This document shows positions 19,271-28,126 of a stretch of 64,000 nucleotides of DNA, one piece after another. A program made the translations under genes and the position numbers. The stretch covers positions 1 to 64,000 of the forward strand of contig NTJZ01000010.1 in the NCBI GenBank assembly GCA_002457215.1, in the 5' to 3' direction. This stretch comes from OM182 bacterium MED-G28 (GTDB lineage: Bacteria; Pseudomonadota; Gammaproteobacteria; Pseudomonadales; Pseudohongiellaceae). Below the pieces are notes generated by a model that was given only the letters and a program-made list of their open reading frames with translations, did not search any database and had not been told where the DNA came from. Position 1 is the first letter of the stretch. Every line of letters begins with the position of its first letter.

Positions 19271-20023
19271 CTAGTTGAGATTAAGCATTGCCACCAAGCG
19301 CTCAACATCCATATAACCGGGGATGAGTCTTCCATCAGGAAAAATCAAAGCCGGTGTTCCAGAGATACCTATTTGATTTCCCAGGTCATAGTGGGAAAGG
19401 ACAGGCGTATCGCACTCACGAGCTGGTAAATTTTGTCCATTCTTAGCTTGAGTTAATGATTTGTGGCGATCATCAGAACACCAAACAGAGATCATCTTAT
19501 CATAGGAATCTGCAGCTTCTCCCCCACGAGGATAAGCTAGATACCGAACCTGAATCCCCTGAGCCATTAGTGCTTCCAAGTCGCCATGGAGAGCCCGGCA
19601 GTATGTGCAATCAACATCTGTAAACACAGTCAAGGTGGCCTGAACGTCGACCTCAGGAGAAAAGATAATCATTTGTTCTTCCGGAATTCTTGCGATGCGC
19701 TCGAGAATTCGAACTTGCCGAGTCCCCGACGAGAGGTTCATCAAACCTGCTGCTGTAGTTTGGTACATGTCTCCGGCAAAGAGATAATCGCCTGATTCAT
19801 CACTGTACAAAAGCTCGCCGGTATCCAATTCAATTTCATAGATACTTGCAAGCGGAGTTTCTTTAATCGCGAGGATTTCGAGTTGTCCTTGCGAGGAGAC
19901 TTCAATCGCTTGCACAAGTTTTTCCTGCAGCGCTTGAGGACCACTAAGCGTTTGAGCTTGAACACTAGTTATCAGCGGAGACATCACAAAAAAGAGGAGT
20001 AAGCGCGCCATATTGATTTTCAT
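19271..20023 (-). CDS. dsbC: DsbC-like periplasmic protein-disulfide isomerase
   Basis: This protein reshuffles wrong disulfides in the periplasm. I place the start at the ATG at 20023 (MKINMARLLLFFVMSPLITSVQAQ), which gives a proper signal peptide and has GGAGA 7 bases upstream. A longer reading frame begins at 20116 but would put 31 extra residues before the signal. The N-terminal dimerisation domain is followed by a thioredoxin fold with the active site FTDVDCTYCRALH (CTYC instead of the common CGYC). The cis-Pro loop is SGTPALIFPDGRLIPGY. Two further cysteines (VWCSDD, RECDTP) match the structural pair of DsbC. It lies 250 bases upstream of hom, the same strand and order I recall in Pseudomonas. 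Confidence 0.9.
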   Translation of the reverse strand: MKINMARLLLFFVMSPLITSVQAQTLSGPQALQEKLVQAIEVSSQGQLEILAIKETPLASIYEIELDTGELLYSDESGDYLFAGDMYQTTAAGLMNLSSGTRQVRILERIARIPEEQMIIFSPEVDVQATLTVFTDVDCTYCRALHGDLEALMAQGIQVRYLAYPRGGEAADSYDKMISVWCSDDRHKSLTQAKNGQNLPARECDTPVLSHYDLGNQIGISGTPALIFPDGRLIPGYMDVERLVAMLNLN

Positions 20024-20254
20024 CTCGTTTCTCCAAGAGTTCTTGGTACTGAGTTTATTGCGTTTTATGCACGAAAAGAAGGCCAGATAACACCCAAAGC
20101 AATTCGTATTTGTCATATTTGTGACGAATTAACCCAGAATTTGTCGCCTCAAAGAAAGTATTTTAGTTTTTGGCGCAGAACTCACCAGAAAGTAGTATTG
20201 AGTTACTTCCTCCTAAGTCCTGTTGAGAGCCCGATACAAGGGAAGGATATTTGC

Positions 20255-20623
20255 TTAAGCTTCTGATTTCTTATCAAGCTTTTCAGTAATCCGAGCAGCT
20301 CGACCAGTAAGTTCGCGCAAATAATAGAGCTTCGCCTGACGCACATCTCCGCGGCGCTTTAATTTCACACTGTCGACCAAAGGACTGTATGCCTGGAATG
20401 TTCTTTCAACGCCGACACCATGGGATATTTTGCGGACTGTGAAGGAAGAGTTCAAACCGCGATTACGTCTGCCAATAACGACTCCTTCGAAAGCCTGCAG
20501 CCGCTCACGATCACCCTCCTTGATCTTAACCTGGACTACTACAGTGTCACCCGGACCGAATTCTGGCAACTCTTTTGCCATTTGCTCGTCTTCGATTTTT
20601 TGGATGATTTTATTCTTACCCAT
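20255..20623 (-). CDS. rplS: 50S ribosomal protein L19
   Basis: This is a 122-residue ribosomal protein at the 30S-50S interface. It starts [34 protein letters not shown] and contains [32 protein letters not shown] and [13 protein letters not shown], all invariant family segments. It is the last gene of the rpsP-rimM-trmD-rplS operon and starts 39 bases after trmD. Confidence 0.98.
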   Translation of the reverse strand: MGKNKIIQKIEDEQMAKELPEFGPGDTVVVQVKIKEGDRERLQAFEGVVIGRRNRGLNSSFTVRKISHGVGVERTFQAYSPLVDSVKLKRRGDVRQAKLYYLRELTGRAARITEKLDKKSEA

Positions 20624-20662
20624 CTTTTCTGCTCCTGAATTCAGCGTAATTATTCTATCTCG

Positions 20663-21412
20663 CTACGTCTGATATTCGTTGATAAACTGATCTAGAATTT
20701 CTTGTTGATCATTACTTAGCTTATTTCTGTCTATTAAATCAGGTCGTTTTAACCACGTTGCGCCTAAGCTTTGCTTTAAACGCCATCTGTCTATCGCTCT
20801 ATGGTCTCCACTAAGCAAGACCTTTGGCACCTCTTTTCCAGCAACTACCTGGGGCCTTGTATATTCCGGGCAATGCAGGAGCCCACTGCTAAAACTGTCC
20901 TGTTGTGCTGAACCGTCATCGCCGAGAGCTCCCGGCTGAAAACGTATTATGGCATCAATCAGAGCCATAGCAGCCAGTTCTCCGCCGCTGATAACAAAAT
21001 CACCTAGCGATAATTCTTCATCGATTTCGCTTTCGATTACCCGATTATCGATTCCCTGATACCGGCCACATACAAGTGCTAATCTCTCTAAAGACGCCAA
21101 ATCAATAATGTCCTGATTTGTGACATGCCTACCTTGTGGTGAAAGATAGACAACCTTAGTATCTTGCTGATGCCCATGCAATCCATGTTTAGCGGCATGA
21201 ATCGCTGATATCAATGGCTCAGTCTTCATTAACATGCCCGGACCACCACCGAACGGCTTGTCATCAACTGTACGATGCTTGTCTTTTGTATAATCTCTGG
21301 GATTATAAAAACCCAAAGACACTAACCCTTGTTTGACTGCTCTGCCACTAATACCCCACTCGGTTATTGCGGCGAACATCTCCGGAAACAGGGTGACTAC
21401 ATTGACTTGCAT
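20663..21412 (-). CDS. trmD: tRNA (guanine-N1)-methyltransferase
   Basis: TrmD methylates G37 of tRNAs next to the anticodon and prevents frameshifting. The ATG at 21412 gives the family N-terminus MQVNVVTLFPEMF. A GTG nine bases upstream is in frame but overlaps the AGAGGTG that serves as ribosome binding site. The SAM-binding trefoil-knot residues are visible: YLSPQGRHV, LVCGRYQGIDNRVIE and ISDFVISGGELAAM-like LGDFVISGGELAAM, with PFGGGPGM upstream. The protein is 249 residues, normal for the family. It is third in the ribosomal operon. Confidence 0.97.
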   Translation of the reverse strand: MQVNVVTLFPEMFAAITEWGISGRAVKQGLVSLGFYNPRDYTKDKHRTVDDKPFGGGPGMLMKTEPLISAIHAAKHGLHGHQQDTKVVYLSPQGRHVTNQDIIDLASLERLALVCGRYQGIDNRVIESEIDEELSLGDFVISGGELAAMALIDAIIRFQPGALGDDGSAQQDSFSSGLLHCPEYTRPQVVAGKEVPKVLLSGDHRAIDRWRLKQSLGATWLKRPDLIDRNKLSNDQQEILDQFINEYQT

Positions 21413-21445
21413 GGCCCGCACCTCTGACTAGATCGAATAATTACC

Positions 21446-21991
21446 TTATTCTAAATAGTCTGCTTCCCAATCGACTACTATCTTCCCCTTACTGATATCT
21501 ACATTCTTTATCACCGATTCCTTTATATAAGGAATCAGTCTTTCCTTCTCATCGATACTACTAATACTCGGTGCTACTTCAAGCACATCATTTGCTCCGG
21601 TCTCCAGCAACCGAACTACTGAACCGAACACCTGCCCCTTCTGATTACTGACTTCCATGCCTTCTAATTCATGCCAATAGAAACTTCCATCTTCCAATCC
21701 TGGCAATTTTTCAGCAAAAACCGTCAACTCCAGTCCAGTCAACTGCTTAGCAATATCTGGATCGTCATACCCTTTGAAATGAACAATAAAACCTTTGGCT
21801 AACTTCTTGGATTCACTGATTTCCAATACTTGCCAACTCTCATCGATCTCCGCGAATAGCTCAGAATACTCTAGGATATTTTCTGGTTGTATAGTGAAGG
21901 AATTTAGTCTGAGCCAGCCTTGGATCCCATGAACCTTACCAATCTGACCCAGCACCACTCTCTTACTTACTCGTTCTCCGCTATTGCTCAT
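21446..21991 (-). CDS. rimM: Ribosome maturation factor RimM
   Basis: RimM assists 16S rRNA processing and 30S assembly, binding S19. This 181-residue protein has the N-terminal RimM barrel (VVLGQIGKVHGIQGWLRLNSFT) and the C-terminal PRC-barrel (GSFYWHELEGMEVSNQKGQVFGSV). It ends IVVDWEADYLE, as is usual. It lies between rpsP and trmD on the same strand. Confidence 0.96.
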   Translation of the reverse strand: MSNSGERVSKRVVLGQIGKVHGIQGWLRLNSFTIQPENILEYSELFAEIDESWQVLEISESKKLAKGFIVHFKGYDDPDIAKQLTGLELTVFAEKLPGLEDGSFYWHELEGMEVSNQKGQVFGSVVRLLETGANDVLEVAPSISSIDEKERLIPYIKESVIKNVDISKGKIVVDWEADYLE

Positions 21992-22014
21992 AGCCTAAAC
22001 AGTAAATAGGCCTG

Positions 22015-22275
22015 CTAAGCCTCAGTACTAGAGGCAGTTGCGGCATCTTTGGCAAGGGTAGAAACACGCGGACTAATCTGTGCTCCCTGAGTTTGCCAAT
22101 AAGCCATGCGCTCTAGATCGAGTCTTAACCGCTCTTCCTGGCCGCGGGCCATAGGATTAAAAAAACCGATGCGCTCAATGTAACGACCATCTCTTGACTT
22201 GCGACTGTCACTCACAGTGATGTGATAGAAAGGTTTTTTCTTAGCACCACCACGCGATAAGCGAATTGTCACCAT
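22015..22275 (-). CDS. rpsP: 30S ribosomal protein S16
   Basis: This is an 86-residue ribosomal protein, first gene of the operon. [41 protein letters not shown] is the canonical S16 N-terminus. The segment [26 protein letters not shown] follows. The operon promoter should lie in the 187-base spacer shared with ffh. Confidence 0.98.
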   Translation of the reverse strand: MVTIRLSRGGAKKKPFYHITVSDSRKSRDGRYIERIGFFNPMARGQEERLRLDLERMAYWQTQGAQISPRVSTLAKDAATASSTEA

Positions 22276-22462
22276 ATGTAAGTACCTGTTAATTAATCAG
22301 TAATTGTCTAGGTTTTAGCAAAAATCGGGACTTCGCAACCACCCAGATAAAAAGGCGGGTATTCTATGTCAATTGGACCCTTATTGGAAGCGCTGAAATA
22401 CCCGATGTATGGGGGTTTTCGCGGAAAACCTAATGGCTCTGCTAAGGCCAATTTTGAAGAGT

Positions 22463-23863
22463 TTAGTGTCGGGGAAGTTTTCCGCCTGGAAAAGGTGGCA
22501 TTCCACCTGCTCCACCTCCAGGGCCTTGCATACCCCCTAGTCCGCGCATCATGTTGGCCATGTTGCCACCTTTCATCTTCTTCATAACCTTCTGCATTTG
22601 CTTGTGCTGTTTCAACAATCTATTTAAATCCTGGATTTGCGTGCCAGAACCTTGGGTGATTCGTCGCTTGCGAGAGCCATTCAACAAGTCAGGATTTATT
22701 CGCTCGCGCATTGTCATGGAATTAATAATGGATTCCATACGTCGAAATTGAGAATCATCGACCATATTCGCAGCACCTGGGGGCAATGCCCCGACCCCAG
22801 GCATCTTATCCATTATGCTGCTAACTCCTCCCATGTTTTGCATTTGCTTCAATTGCTCCTTAAAGTCTTCAAGGTCGAATCCTTTGCCCTTTTTAATTTT
22901 ACGAGCGAGCTGTTCAGCCTTTTGCTTATCTACTTTCTTTTCAGCTTCTTCTATTAACGAAAGCATATCGCCCATCCCAAGGATGCGAGATGCAATACGA
23001 TCGGGATAGAAAGGCTCTAATGCTTCTGCCTTTTCGCCCGTGCCGATAAATTTGATCGGTTTACCGGTTATATGCCGCACCGACAATGCTGCACCACCAC
23101 GCGCATCACCATCGGCTTTTGTTAGCACGACACCTGTTAACGGCAGTGCATCATCAAATGCTTTCGCTGTATTTGCAGCGTCTTGACCAGTCATAGCATC
23201 GACAACAAACAATGTTTCAATTGGATTTAGCTGTGTATGCAGCTGCCGAATCTCCGCCATCATTTTTTCATCAATGGCGAGGCGACCCGCAGTATCAACA
23301 ATCAGAACATCAATGAATTTTCGCTTTGCTTCTTTTATAGCAGCAGCTGCAATAACTTCAGGTGATTGCTCAGAATCACTAGCAAAAAACTGTACACCGA
23401 CTTCAGTCGCTAAAGTTTCTAATTGTTGAATTGCTGCCGGGCGGTAAACGTCAGCCGAAACCACCATGACTGATTTTTGGGATTGTTCTTTAAGAAATTT
23501 AGATAATTTAGCGACGGTAGTGGTTTTACCAGCACCCTGCAGTCCAGCCATCAGAATCACTGCTGGGGGGGTCGCTTTTAAGTCGAGACCAGCATTAGCC
23601 GAACCCATAATTGCTTCGAGCTCAGCTTGAACTACTTTAATAAGAGCCTGGCCCGGCGAAAGACTTTTTGCTACTTCTTGGCCTACAGCACGCAAGCTCA
23701 CTCGATCAATAAATTCTTTAACGACCGAAAGCGCAACATCAGCTTCGAGCAATGCTCGGCGCACCTCACGCAGAGCCTCTTGAATATTATTTTCAGTAAG
23801 CGTTGCTCTACCGGTTATCTTGCGAAAAGTACCCGATAGTCTTTCAGTCAAATTATCAAACAC
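22463..23863 (-). CDS. ffh: Signal recognition particle protein Ffh (SRP54)
   Basis: This GTPase targets nascent membrane proteins to FtsY and SecYEG. The 466-residue protein has the N-domain (MFDNLTERLSGTFRKITGR) and the G-domain motifs GLQGAGKTTTVAKL, DTAGRLAIDEKMM, TKADGDARGGAALSV and GTGEKAEALEPFYPDR. The Met-rich M-domain binds 4.5S RNA and signal peptides (QLKQMQNMGG..., RRITQGSGT). The C-terminal tail is a Gly/Met-rich GGAGGMPPFPGGKLPRH. It is upstream of rpsP in the same direction and divergent from the CcsA-like gene. Confidence 0.97.
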   Translation of the reverse strand: MFDNLTERLSGTFRKITGRATLTENNIQEALREVRRALLEADVALSVVKEFIDRVSLRAVGQEVAKSLSPGQALIKVVQAELEAIMGSANAGLDLKATPPAVILMAGLQGAGKTTTVAKLSKFLKEQSQKSVMVVSADVYRPAAIQQLETLATEVGVQFFASDSEQSPEVIAAAAIKEAKRKFIDVLIVDTAGRLAIDEKMMAEIRQLHTQLNPIETLFVVDAMTGQDAANTAKAFDDALPLTGVVLTKADGDARGGAALSVRHITGKPIKFIGTGEKAEALEPFYPDRIASRILGMGDMLSLIEEAEKKVDKQKAEQLARKIKKGKGFDLEDFKEQLKQMQNMGGVSSIMDKMPGVGALPPGAANMVDDSQFRRMESIINSMTMRERINPDLLNGSRKRRITQGSGTQIQDLNRLLKQHKQMQKVMKKMKGGNMANMMRGLGGMQGPGGGAGGMPPFPGGKLPRH

Positions 23864-24038
23864 GATATAGGTCTACGTCCAAGGGCCAGCGGAAGATTAT
23901 AGCCAATTCACAATGGCCAGACCATTCAAACTAAGGTCAAGCATTCCGCAACCGATTCTAGCGATGATGGACTAAAATAACGCTATCAACTGATAGCTGG
24001 TATATGCGACACTTTCAAGGCAATCCGACCGGCTAAAT

Positions 24039-24839
24039 ATGATTCAAGTCACCGTAATCTCAGGCTTATTTGCTGTTTTCTTCTACTTGATAGGATCAAT
24101 CTTTCAAGGGATGAATTTCGTTTCAAATAAAGATGTGAAATCCAAGGTTTTTCTTTTCGGTACTGTCGCGGTGCTTGCCCATGCCATTAGTGCCTATGGC
24201 GTAATTAGAACGACAAACGGTTATCACTTCGGAGTTACCGAAATATCGACTTTAATTGCTGTTTCCATTTCAACCCTGGTGCTGATTAGCAGCATTCACA
24301 AACCGCTCGACAACTTATTCCTAGGGCTATTCCCCTTAGCGATAATCTCGATAATTGCATCACTCACTATTTCAAGCGATTTTCCTCCCACCAACCTAAG
24401 CCTTGGGCTCGCGAGTCATGTCCTTGTTTCAATCTTGGCTTACAGTTTTATCACTATCGCGGCCGTACAAGCAGGTTTTCTTGCTTATCAAAACCACCAA
24501 CTAAAACATCATCAAGTGAGTGGTTTCATCAGTAAATTTCCTCCTTTGCAGGACATGGAAGTTTTTCTGTTCGAGCTTTTATGGGTTGGGCAGATGCTAC
24601 TCAGCTTAGGCATTCTTGCTGGATTGATTTTCATTGATGATATTTGGGGCATAGATGGAATAATTCATAAAACTTTCTTCTCTGTTCTGGCATGGGTCGT
24701 GTTTGCAGTCTTGCTATTGGGACGTCATCAATTAGGCTGGCGTGGAGTAACAGCTATTCGCGGTACGCTTACAGGATTTGGCTGTCTTATCATAGGGTTC
24801 TATGGCTCTAAGTTTGCACTTGAATATATTCTTGGTTAA
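24039..24839 (+). CDS. CcsA/YpjD-type cytochrome c assembly membrane protein
   Basis: This is a 266-residue inner-membrane protein with about eight helices. The ADH-to-YHFGVTEISTLIAVSISTLVLISS segment and the later LSLGILAGLIFIDDIWGID and LLLGRHQLGWRGVTAIRGTLTGFGCLI match the HemX/CcsA-like proteins next to ffh in many gammaproteobacteria. Conserved histidines that may bind haem include those in SHVLVSILAYSF and in HQLGWRG. It probably takes part in haem handling or cytochrome c assembly, but members of this subgroup lack a proven function. It is divergent from ffh and convergent with the phosphopantetheinyl transferase. Confidence 0.8.
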   Translation: MIQVTVISGLFAVFFYLIGSIFQGMNFVSNKDVKSKVFLFGTVAVLAHAISAYGVIRTTNGYHFGVTEISTLIAVSISTLVLISSIHKPLDNLFLGLFPLAIISIIASLTISSDFPPTNLSLGLASHVLVSILAYSFITIAAVQAGFLAYQNHQLKHHQVSGFISKFPPLQDMEVFLFELLWVGQMLLSLGILAGLIFIDDIWGIDGIIHKTFFSVLAWVVFAVLLLGRHQLGWRGVTAIRGTLTGFGCLIIGFYGSKFALEYILG

Positions 24840-24867
24840 CCGCAAATTAAATACTTGTATCAGATAA

Positions 24868-25635
24868 CTAATCTCTCACTATATCCGTATCTATTGTAAT
24901 AATCTCTTCTAAGGCTAGGTATTTTCTGGACTGAATCTTAGTAATCTTATTTAATCCACTTTTAATCGCTAGGCCCATTTTAAAAGGTCCTCCAGGATCT
25001 ATTAGCCAAAACTGCCATTGAGCTGCATCATCGTTACGCTCGTCGGAAAAATCGACCAATATTCGACGATCAGACGGAAAGCTGTAACTAAAATGCTGCA
25101 AAGATATAGCCAAACCCAAACCACAAGCTTTGATATAGGCCTCTTTCAAGGTCCACAGGTCGTAGAAACGCGAGAGTTGTTCAACTTCTGGTAATGCGAA
25201 TAAATCTGCTACCTCCGTTGGTGAAAAATAGCGATCGGCTACTTTGGGCAAGCGGCGTGGTTTATTTCTCGCTTCAATATCAACACCAATTGATTCATTG
25301 TTGGCAATAGCTAAGACTAAACGATCGCCTGAATGGGACAAATTAAAAAATAAAGCATGGTCTTTTCCCGCTATTTCGATGTTGGGTTTACCATAGTCAT
25401 TTGCAACAAGCTTCCAGGCTGCTGGAGGTAGTTCTACATATTGGCTTAAAGTCTTGCGAATCAGCATACGGCCAAGTAGAAATTGTTTTCGGCGCTGTTC
25501 AGAGGTATAACGCTGGTAGCGATCTGTCTCCTGATCAGTCAGCGAGTTAATACAATTTTCTTCTAGTTCCGGTACGTTAAACTCCGCCTGATCGGCATAC
25601 CAAAGATGAATATCTGAGTCTTCTAGTTTGAGCAT
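24868..25635 (-). CDS. 4'-phosphopantetheinyl transferase (Sfp type)
   Basis: This enzyme transfers phosphopantetheine from CoA to a serine on acyl or peptidyl carrier proteins. The 255-residue length and the motifs FNLSHSGDRLVLAIANNESIGVDIEA (Mg-binding Asp in GVDIE) and DLWTLKEAYIKACGLGL (WxxKEAxxK) place it in the Sfp rather than AcpS group. No polyketide or nonribosomal synthetase lies in the window, so its carrier protein is elsewhere. Its start is 3 bases from the stop of the phosphoesterase gene upstream, so the two are probably cotranscribed. Confidence 0.9.
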   Translation of the reverse strand: MLKLEDSDIHLWYADQAEFNVPELEENCINSLTDQETDRYQRYTSEQRRKQFLLGRMLIRKTLSQYVELPPAAWKLVANDYGKPNIEIAGKDHALFFNLSHSGDRLVLAIANNESIGVDIEARNKPRRLPKVADRYFSPTEVADLFALPEVEQLSRFYDLWTLKEAYIKACGLGLAISLQHFSYSFPSDRRILVDFSDERNDDAAQWQFWLIDPGGPFKMGLAIKSGLNKITKIQSRKYLALEEIITIDTDIVRD

Positions 25636-25638
25636 ATA

Positions 25639-26406
25639 TTAGGCATTCAAATCGAGAACACAATGCAGCTGTTTACGGGAAATTCGGTTTTCACTAGGGT
25701 AGGCGTAGGCATTATTAACATACTGAATACCCTCAATCTTAATTGATTGATTGACATGGCTATGGCCATAGATATGCATATCTGGTTTTAATATTTTTAC
25801 TTGCTTACCCAAAGATTCACTCCCTAGAATAGGATAAATTCTTCTACGATTCTCTGGAATATAAGTTGGCATAACATCTATTCTCGGAAGAAAATGCGAA
25901 TAACTAATTACCAGTTTATTTCTTACGGTTAATTTATCTTGATTTAATTTCAAGAAATAGTTGTTTATATCTTTGCTATTTTTAAGATGAGCCGGCCATT
26001 GGCAGGCACGAAAATCTCTCCACGCCCGATTCAAATGACGATCAGGTTCTCCAAAAGAAAAGTCGTACCAACTAAACATTGGCACAACACTTAGTTTGCC
26101 GTAATGACAGACAATAGTTTGAATTCCGAGCTCATTACTAAGGGATTGTACTGCCTCAAATTTCTTCAATGAACAATCATAATGGTCATCTTCGACCCAT
26201 AATTCATGATTGCCAGGCACAAAATGAACAGCCTTAAATTTGCCAGCAAGAGAAGTAAAAACCCGCTCCAGATCATTAAGATCATGACTAATATCGCCTG
26301 CCAAGATAACTATATCACTCTTATATTCAGAGGAATTTAGTGAAAGAACCCAGTCCATATTCTCTGGGTAATCAGCGTGCAAATCTGAAACCGTATAAAC
26401 TTTCAT
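25639..26406 (-). CDS. Metallophosphoesterase (calcineurin-like)
   Basis: This 255-residue protein carries the di-metal phosphoesterase motifs in order: SDLHADYP (D-x-H), ILAGDISHD (GD), FVPGNHELW (GNHE), VISYSHFLPR and IYGHSHVNQSI (GHSH). The substrate is unknown and the family ranges from phosphodiesterases to phosphatases. No signal peptide is present, so it acts in the cytoplasm. It precedes the phosphopantetheinyl transferase by 3 bases. That pairing may only reflect cotranscription. Confidence 0.88.
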   Translation of the reverse strand: MKVYTVSDLHADYPENMDWVLSLNSSEYKSDIVILAGDISHDLNDLERVFTSLAGKFKAVHFVPGNHELWVEDDHYDCSLKKFEAVQSLSNELGIQTIVCHYGKLSVVPMFSWYDFSFGEPDRHLNRAWRDFRACQWPAHLKNSKDINNYFLKLNQDKLTVRNKLVISYSHFLPRIDVMPTYIPENRRRIYPILGSESLGKQVKILKPDMHIYGHSHVNQSIKIEGIQYVNNAYAYPSENRISRKQLHCVLDLNA

Positions 26407-26552
26407 TAATTTCAGTAAATCCTATCGGTTCGAAACCAAAAGCTCACAAAACAAATAGTAGCACCTGACCTTCACATCGCAATTTCAGAGATTCGAAGAA
26501 GTCATTTGGATTGAAAGTGTGGCAGTAACTGCCCTTAAACGAGCGATCAAAT

Positions 26553-27467
26553 TTATTTCACAATAGATTTCGCAGCAGAAGAATTTTGCTTTATAAAATC
26601 TGCTAATAACAAATACTCTTCCCTTCTCGGATCAGACTTACGCCACGCCATGCCTATTTCACGACTTACATTCTCACCAGAAAAGTGTCGTAATTGTAAT
26701 TGAGTATCTCCCAAGACATCTGCATCAATAGACATCGCTGGTAACAAAGTTACACCTAAACCATTAGCCACCATTTGCACTAAAGTATGCAAACTCGTGC
26801 CTTGATAGATTAGATCTGACTCTGTCTTTTCAAGTTTGCATGCTTCTAAGGCGTGATCTCGGAGACAATGCCCCTCTTCCAGAAGCAACAAACTTTCTCC
26901 TTTTAATTGCGCCTGTTTAATTTGTTTTGATTTTTCTAATTGATGACCGGGAGAAAGGCACAGAAGAAACTCGTCTTTAAACAGGCTTATAGTTTCCATT
27001 TCTGGCAGAGCATAAGGCAATGCGAGGATAACCAAGTCTAGCTGTCCCTGTCTTAATTGTTGGTATAGCTGTGAACTCAAATCTTCTTTCAAGTAAAGTT
27101 TAAGTTTCGTATAGTTCTTTCTTAAATCTTTAAGTAGATGCGGTAGCAAGAATGGGCCAATCGTAGGTATGACACCGAGTCGAATTTCTCCTGCCAAGGC
27201 CTCATTATGGATTTTGGCCAAACTCACAAAATCCTCAACATCGCCAAGAATCAAGCGAGCCTGATCCAGAAGACGATCACCTAACGGAGTGATCAGAACA
27301 GTCTTTTTGCTGCGCTCGAAAATCACTACTCCCAGCTGAGACTCAAGCTCCTGAATAGCCGCAGAAAGAGTGGATTGCGTAACAAAGCAAGATTCAGCAG
27401 CCTTGCTGAAATGCCTGTGTTCAGCCACTGCGCATATATAGCGAAGCTGCTTAATTGAGGGGGTCAT
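26553..27467 (-). CDS. oxyR: Hydrogen peroxide-sensing LysR regulator OxyR
   Basis: This is a 304-residue LysR-type activator with an N-terminal helix-turn-helix (HFSKAAESCFVTQSTLSAAIQELESQLGVVIFERSKK). The two redox cysteines of OxyR are present nine residues apart in EEGHCLRDHALEAC. This is exactly the spacing of Cys199 and Cys208 in the E. coli protein. The surrounding GTSLHTLVQMVANGLGVTLLPAM is also typical. It is divergent from the rubrerythrin operon, a common arrangement for control of peroxide defence. The shared 164-base spacer contains candidate operators (separate entry). Confidence 0.93.
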   Translation of the reverse strand: MTPSIKQLRYICAVAEHRHFSKAAESCFVTQSTLSAAIQELESQLGVVIFERSKKTVLITPLGDRLLDQARLILGDVEDFVSLAKIHNEALAGEIRLGVIPTIGPFLLPHLLKDLRKNYTKLKLYLKEDLSSQLYQQLRQGQLDLVILALPYALPEMETISLFKDEFLLCLSPGHQLEKSKQIKQAQLKGESLLLLEEGHCLRDHALEACKLEKTESDLIYQGTSLHTLVQMVANGLGVTLLPAMSIDADVLGDTQLQLRHFSGENVSREIGMAWRKSDPRREEYLLLADFIKQNSSAAKSIVK

Positions 27468-27479
27468 GCTGCCGCATGG

Positions 27480-27527
27480 TAATCGAAAAAACCGATTAAC
27501 ACATTAAAAAAATCAATTGGATTTGAT
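27480..27527. promoter_or_regulatory. Candidate OxyR operator region
   Basis: The oxyR-rubrerythrin spacer holds a perfect inverted repeat TAATCG-N7-CGATTA at 27480-27498. Its ATCG-N7-CGAT core has the geometry of the OxyR half-operator ATAG-N7-CTAT. A second imperfect repeat, ATCAA-N6-TTGAT, is at 27512-27527. The match is by spacing and symmetry, not by exact consensus. Confidence 0.4.
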
Positions 27528-27631
27528 GGTGCTCAAGACGTAAAGTGCGTCTATCAAGTAAAGTAATTCTACTAAACTTGTTCAGAAGCTTAACTGGCAT
27601 CTGATTTGGCAATATTTACGGGAGAAAAGTA

Positions 27632-28051
27632 ATGTCGCTCAAAGGATCTAAAACTGAAGAAAACTTAAAGGCAGCGTTCGCTGGCGAATCTCAGGCAAAT
27701 CGCCGCTACCTCTACTTCGCCCAGAAAGCTGATGTAGAAGGCTACAACGATGTCTCGGCTTTGTTCCGCTCTACAGCAGAAGGGGAAACTGGGCATGCCC
27801 ATGGCCACCTAGAATATCTTGAGGAAGTTGGTGACCCAGCTACTGGCCTCCCAATTGGTAGCACTGAAGATAATTTAAAATCTGCGGTAGCAGGCGAAAC
27901 TCACGAATACACCGATATGTATCCCGGCATGGCAAAAGATGCACGAGATGAAGGGTTTGATGAAATTGCCGATTGGATGGAAACCCTTGCGAAGGCGGAA
28001 CGCTCTCACGCAAACCGTTTCCAAAAAGCTCTAGATGCGCTAGACGAGTAA
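27632..28051 (+). CDS. Rubrerythrin-family di-iron protein (no rubredoxin domain)
   Basis: This 139-residue four-helix di-iron protein reduces hydrogen peroxide. Motifs SLKGSKTEENLKAAFAGESQANRRYLYFAQ, RSTAEGETGHAHGH, AVAGETHEYTDMYPGMAKDARDEG and AKAERSHANRF supply the expected Glu and His metal ligands (two E-x-x-H-type pairs). The C-terminal rubredoxin domain of classical rubrerythrins is missing, so an outside electron donor is needed. The downstream Fe-S protein is a good candidate. GGGAGA precedes the ATG. OxyR is encoded divergently. Confidence 0.93.
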   Translation: MSLKGSKTEENLKAAFAGESQANRRYLYFAQKADVEGYNDVSALFRSTAEGETGHAHGHLEYLEEVGDPATGLPIGSTEDNLKSAVAGETHEYTDMYPGMAKDARDEGFDEIADWMETLAKAERSHANRFQKALDALDE

Positions 28052-28065
28052 GAAAAATCTTAGTC

Positions 28066-28098
28066 CCTGCCGTTACAATTACGGCAGGTTCCTCGTTT
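28066..28098 (+). terminator. Hairpin after rubrerythrin, partial terminator
   Basis: CCTGCCGT (28066-28073) pairs perfectly with ACGGCAGG (28081-28088) across a 7-base loop. It is followed by TTCCTCGTTTTA, a weak U-tract. It sits between the rubrerythrin stop and the next gene, so it may attenuate transcription and keep rubrerythrin expression above that of the downstream genes. Confidence 0.6.
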
Positions 28099-28126
28099 TA
28101 CACTATAAATTATCCGGAGACCATTG

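Noticed and set aside
22361..22416. CGGGTATT/AATACCCG inverted repeat between rpsP and ffh as a terminator
   Set aside because: The loop is about 33 bases and no U-tract follows, so a functional hairpin is unlikely.
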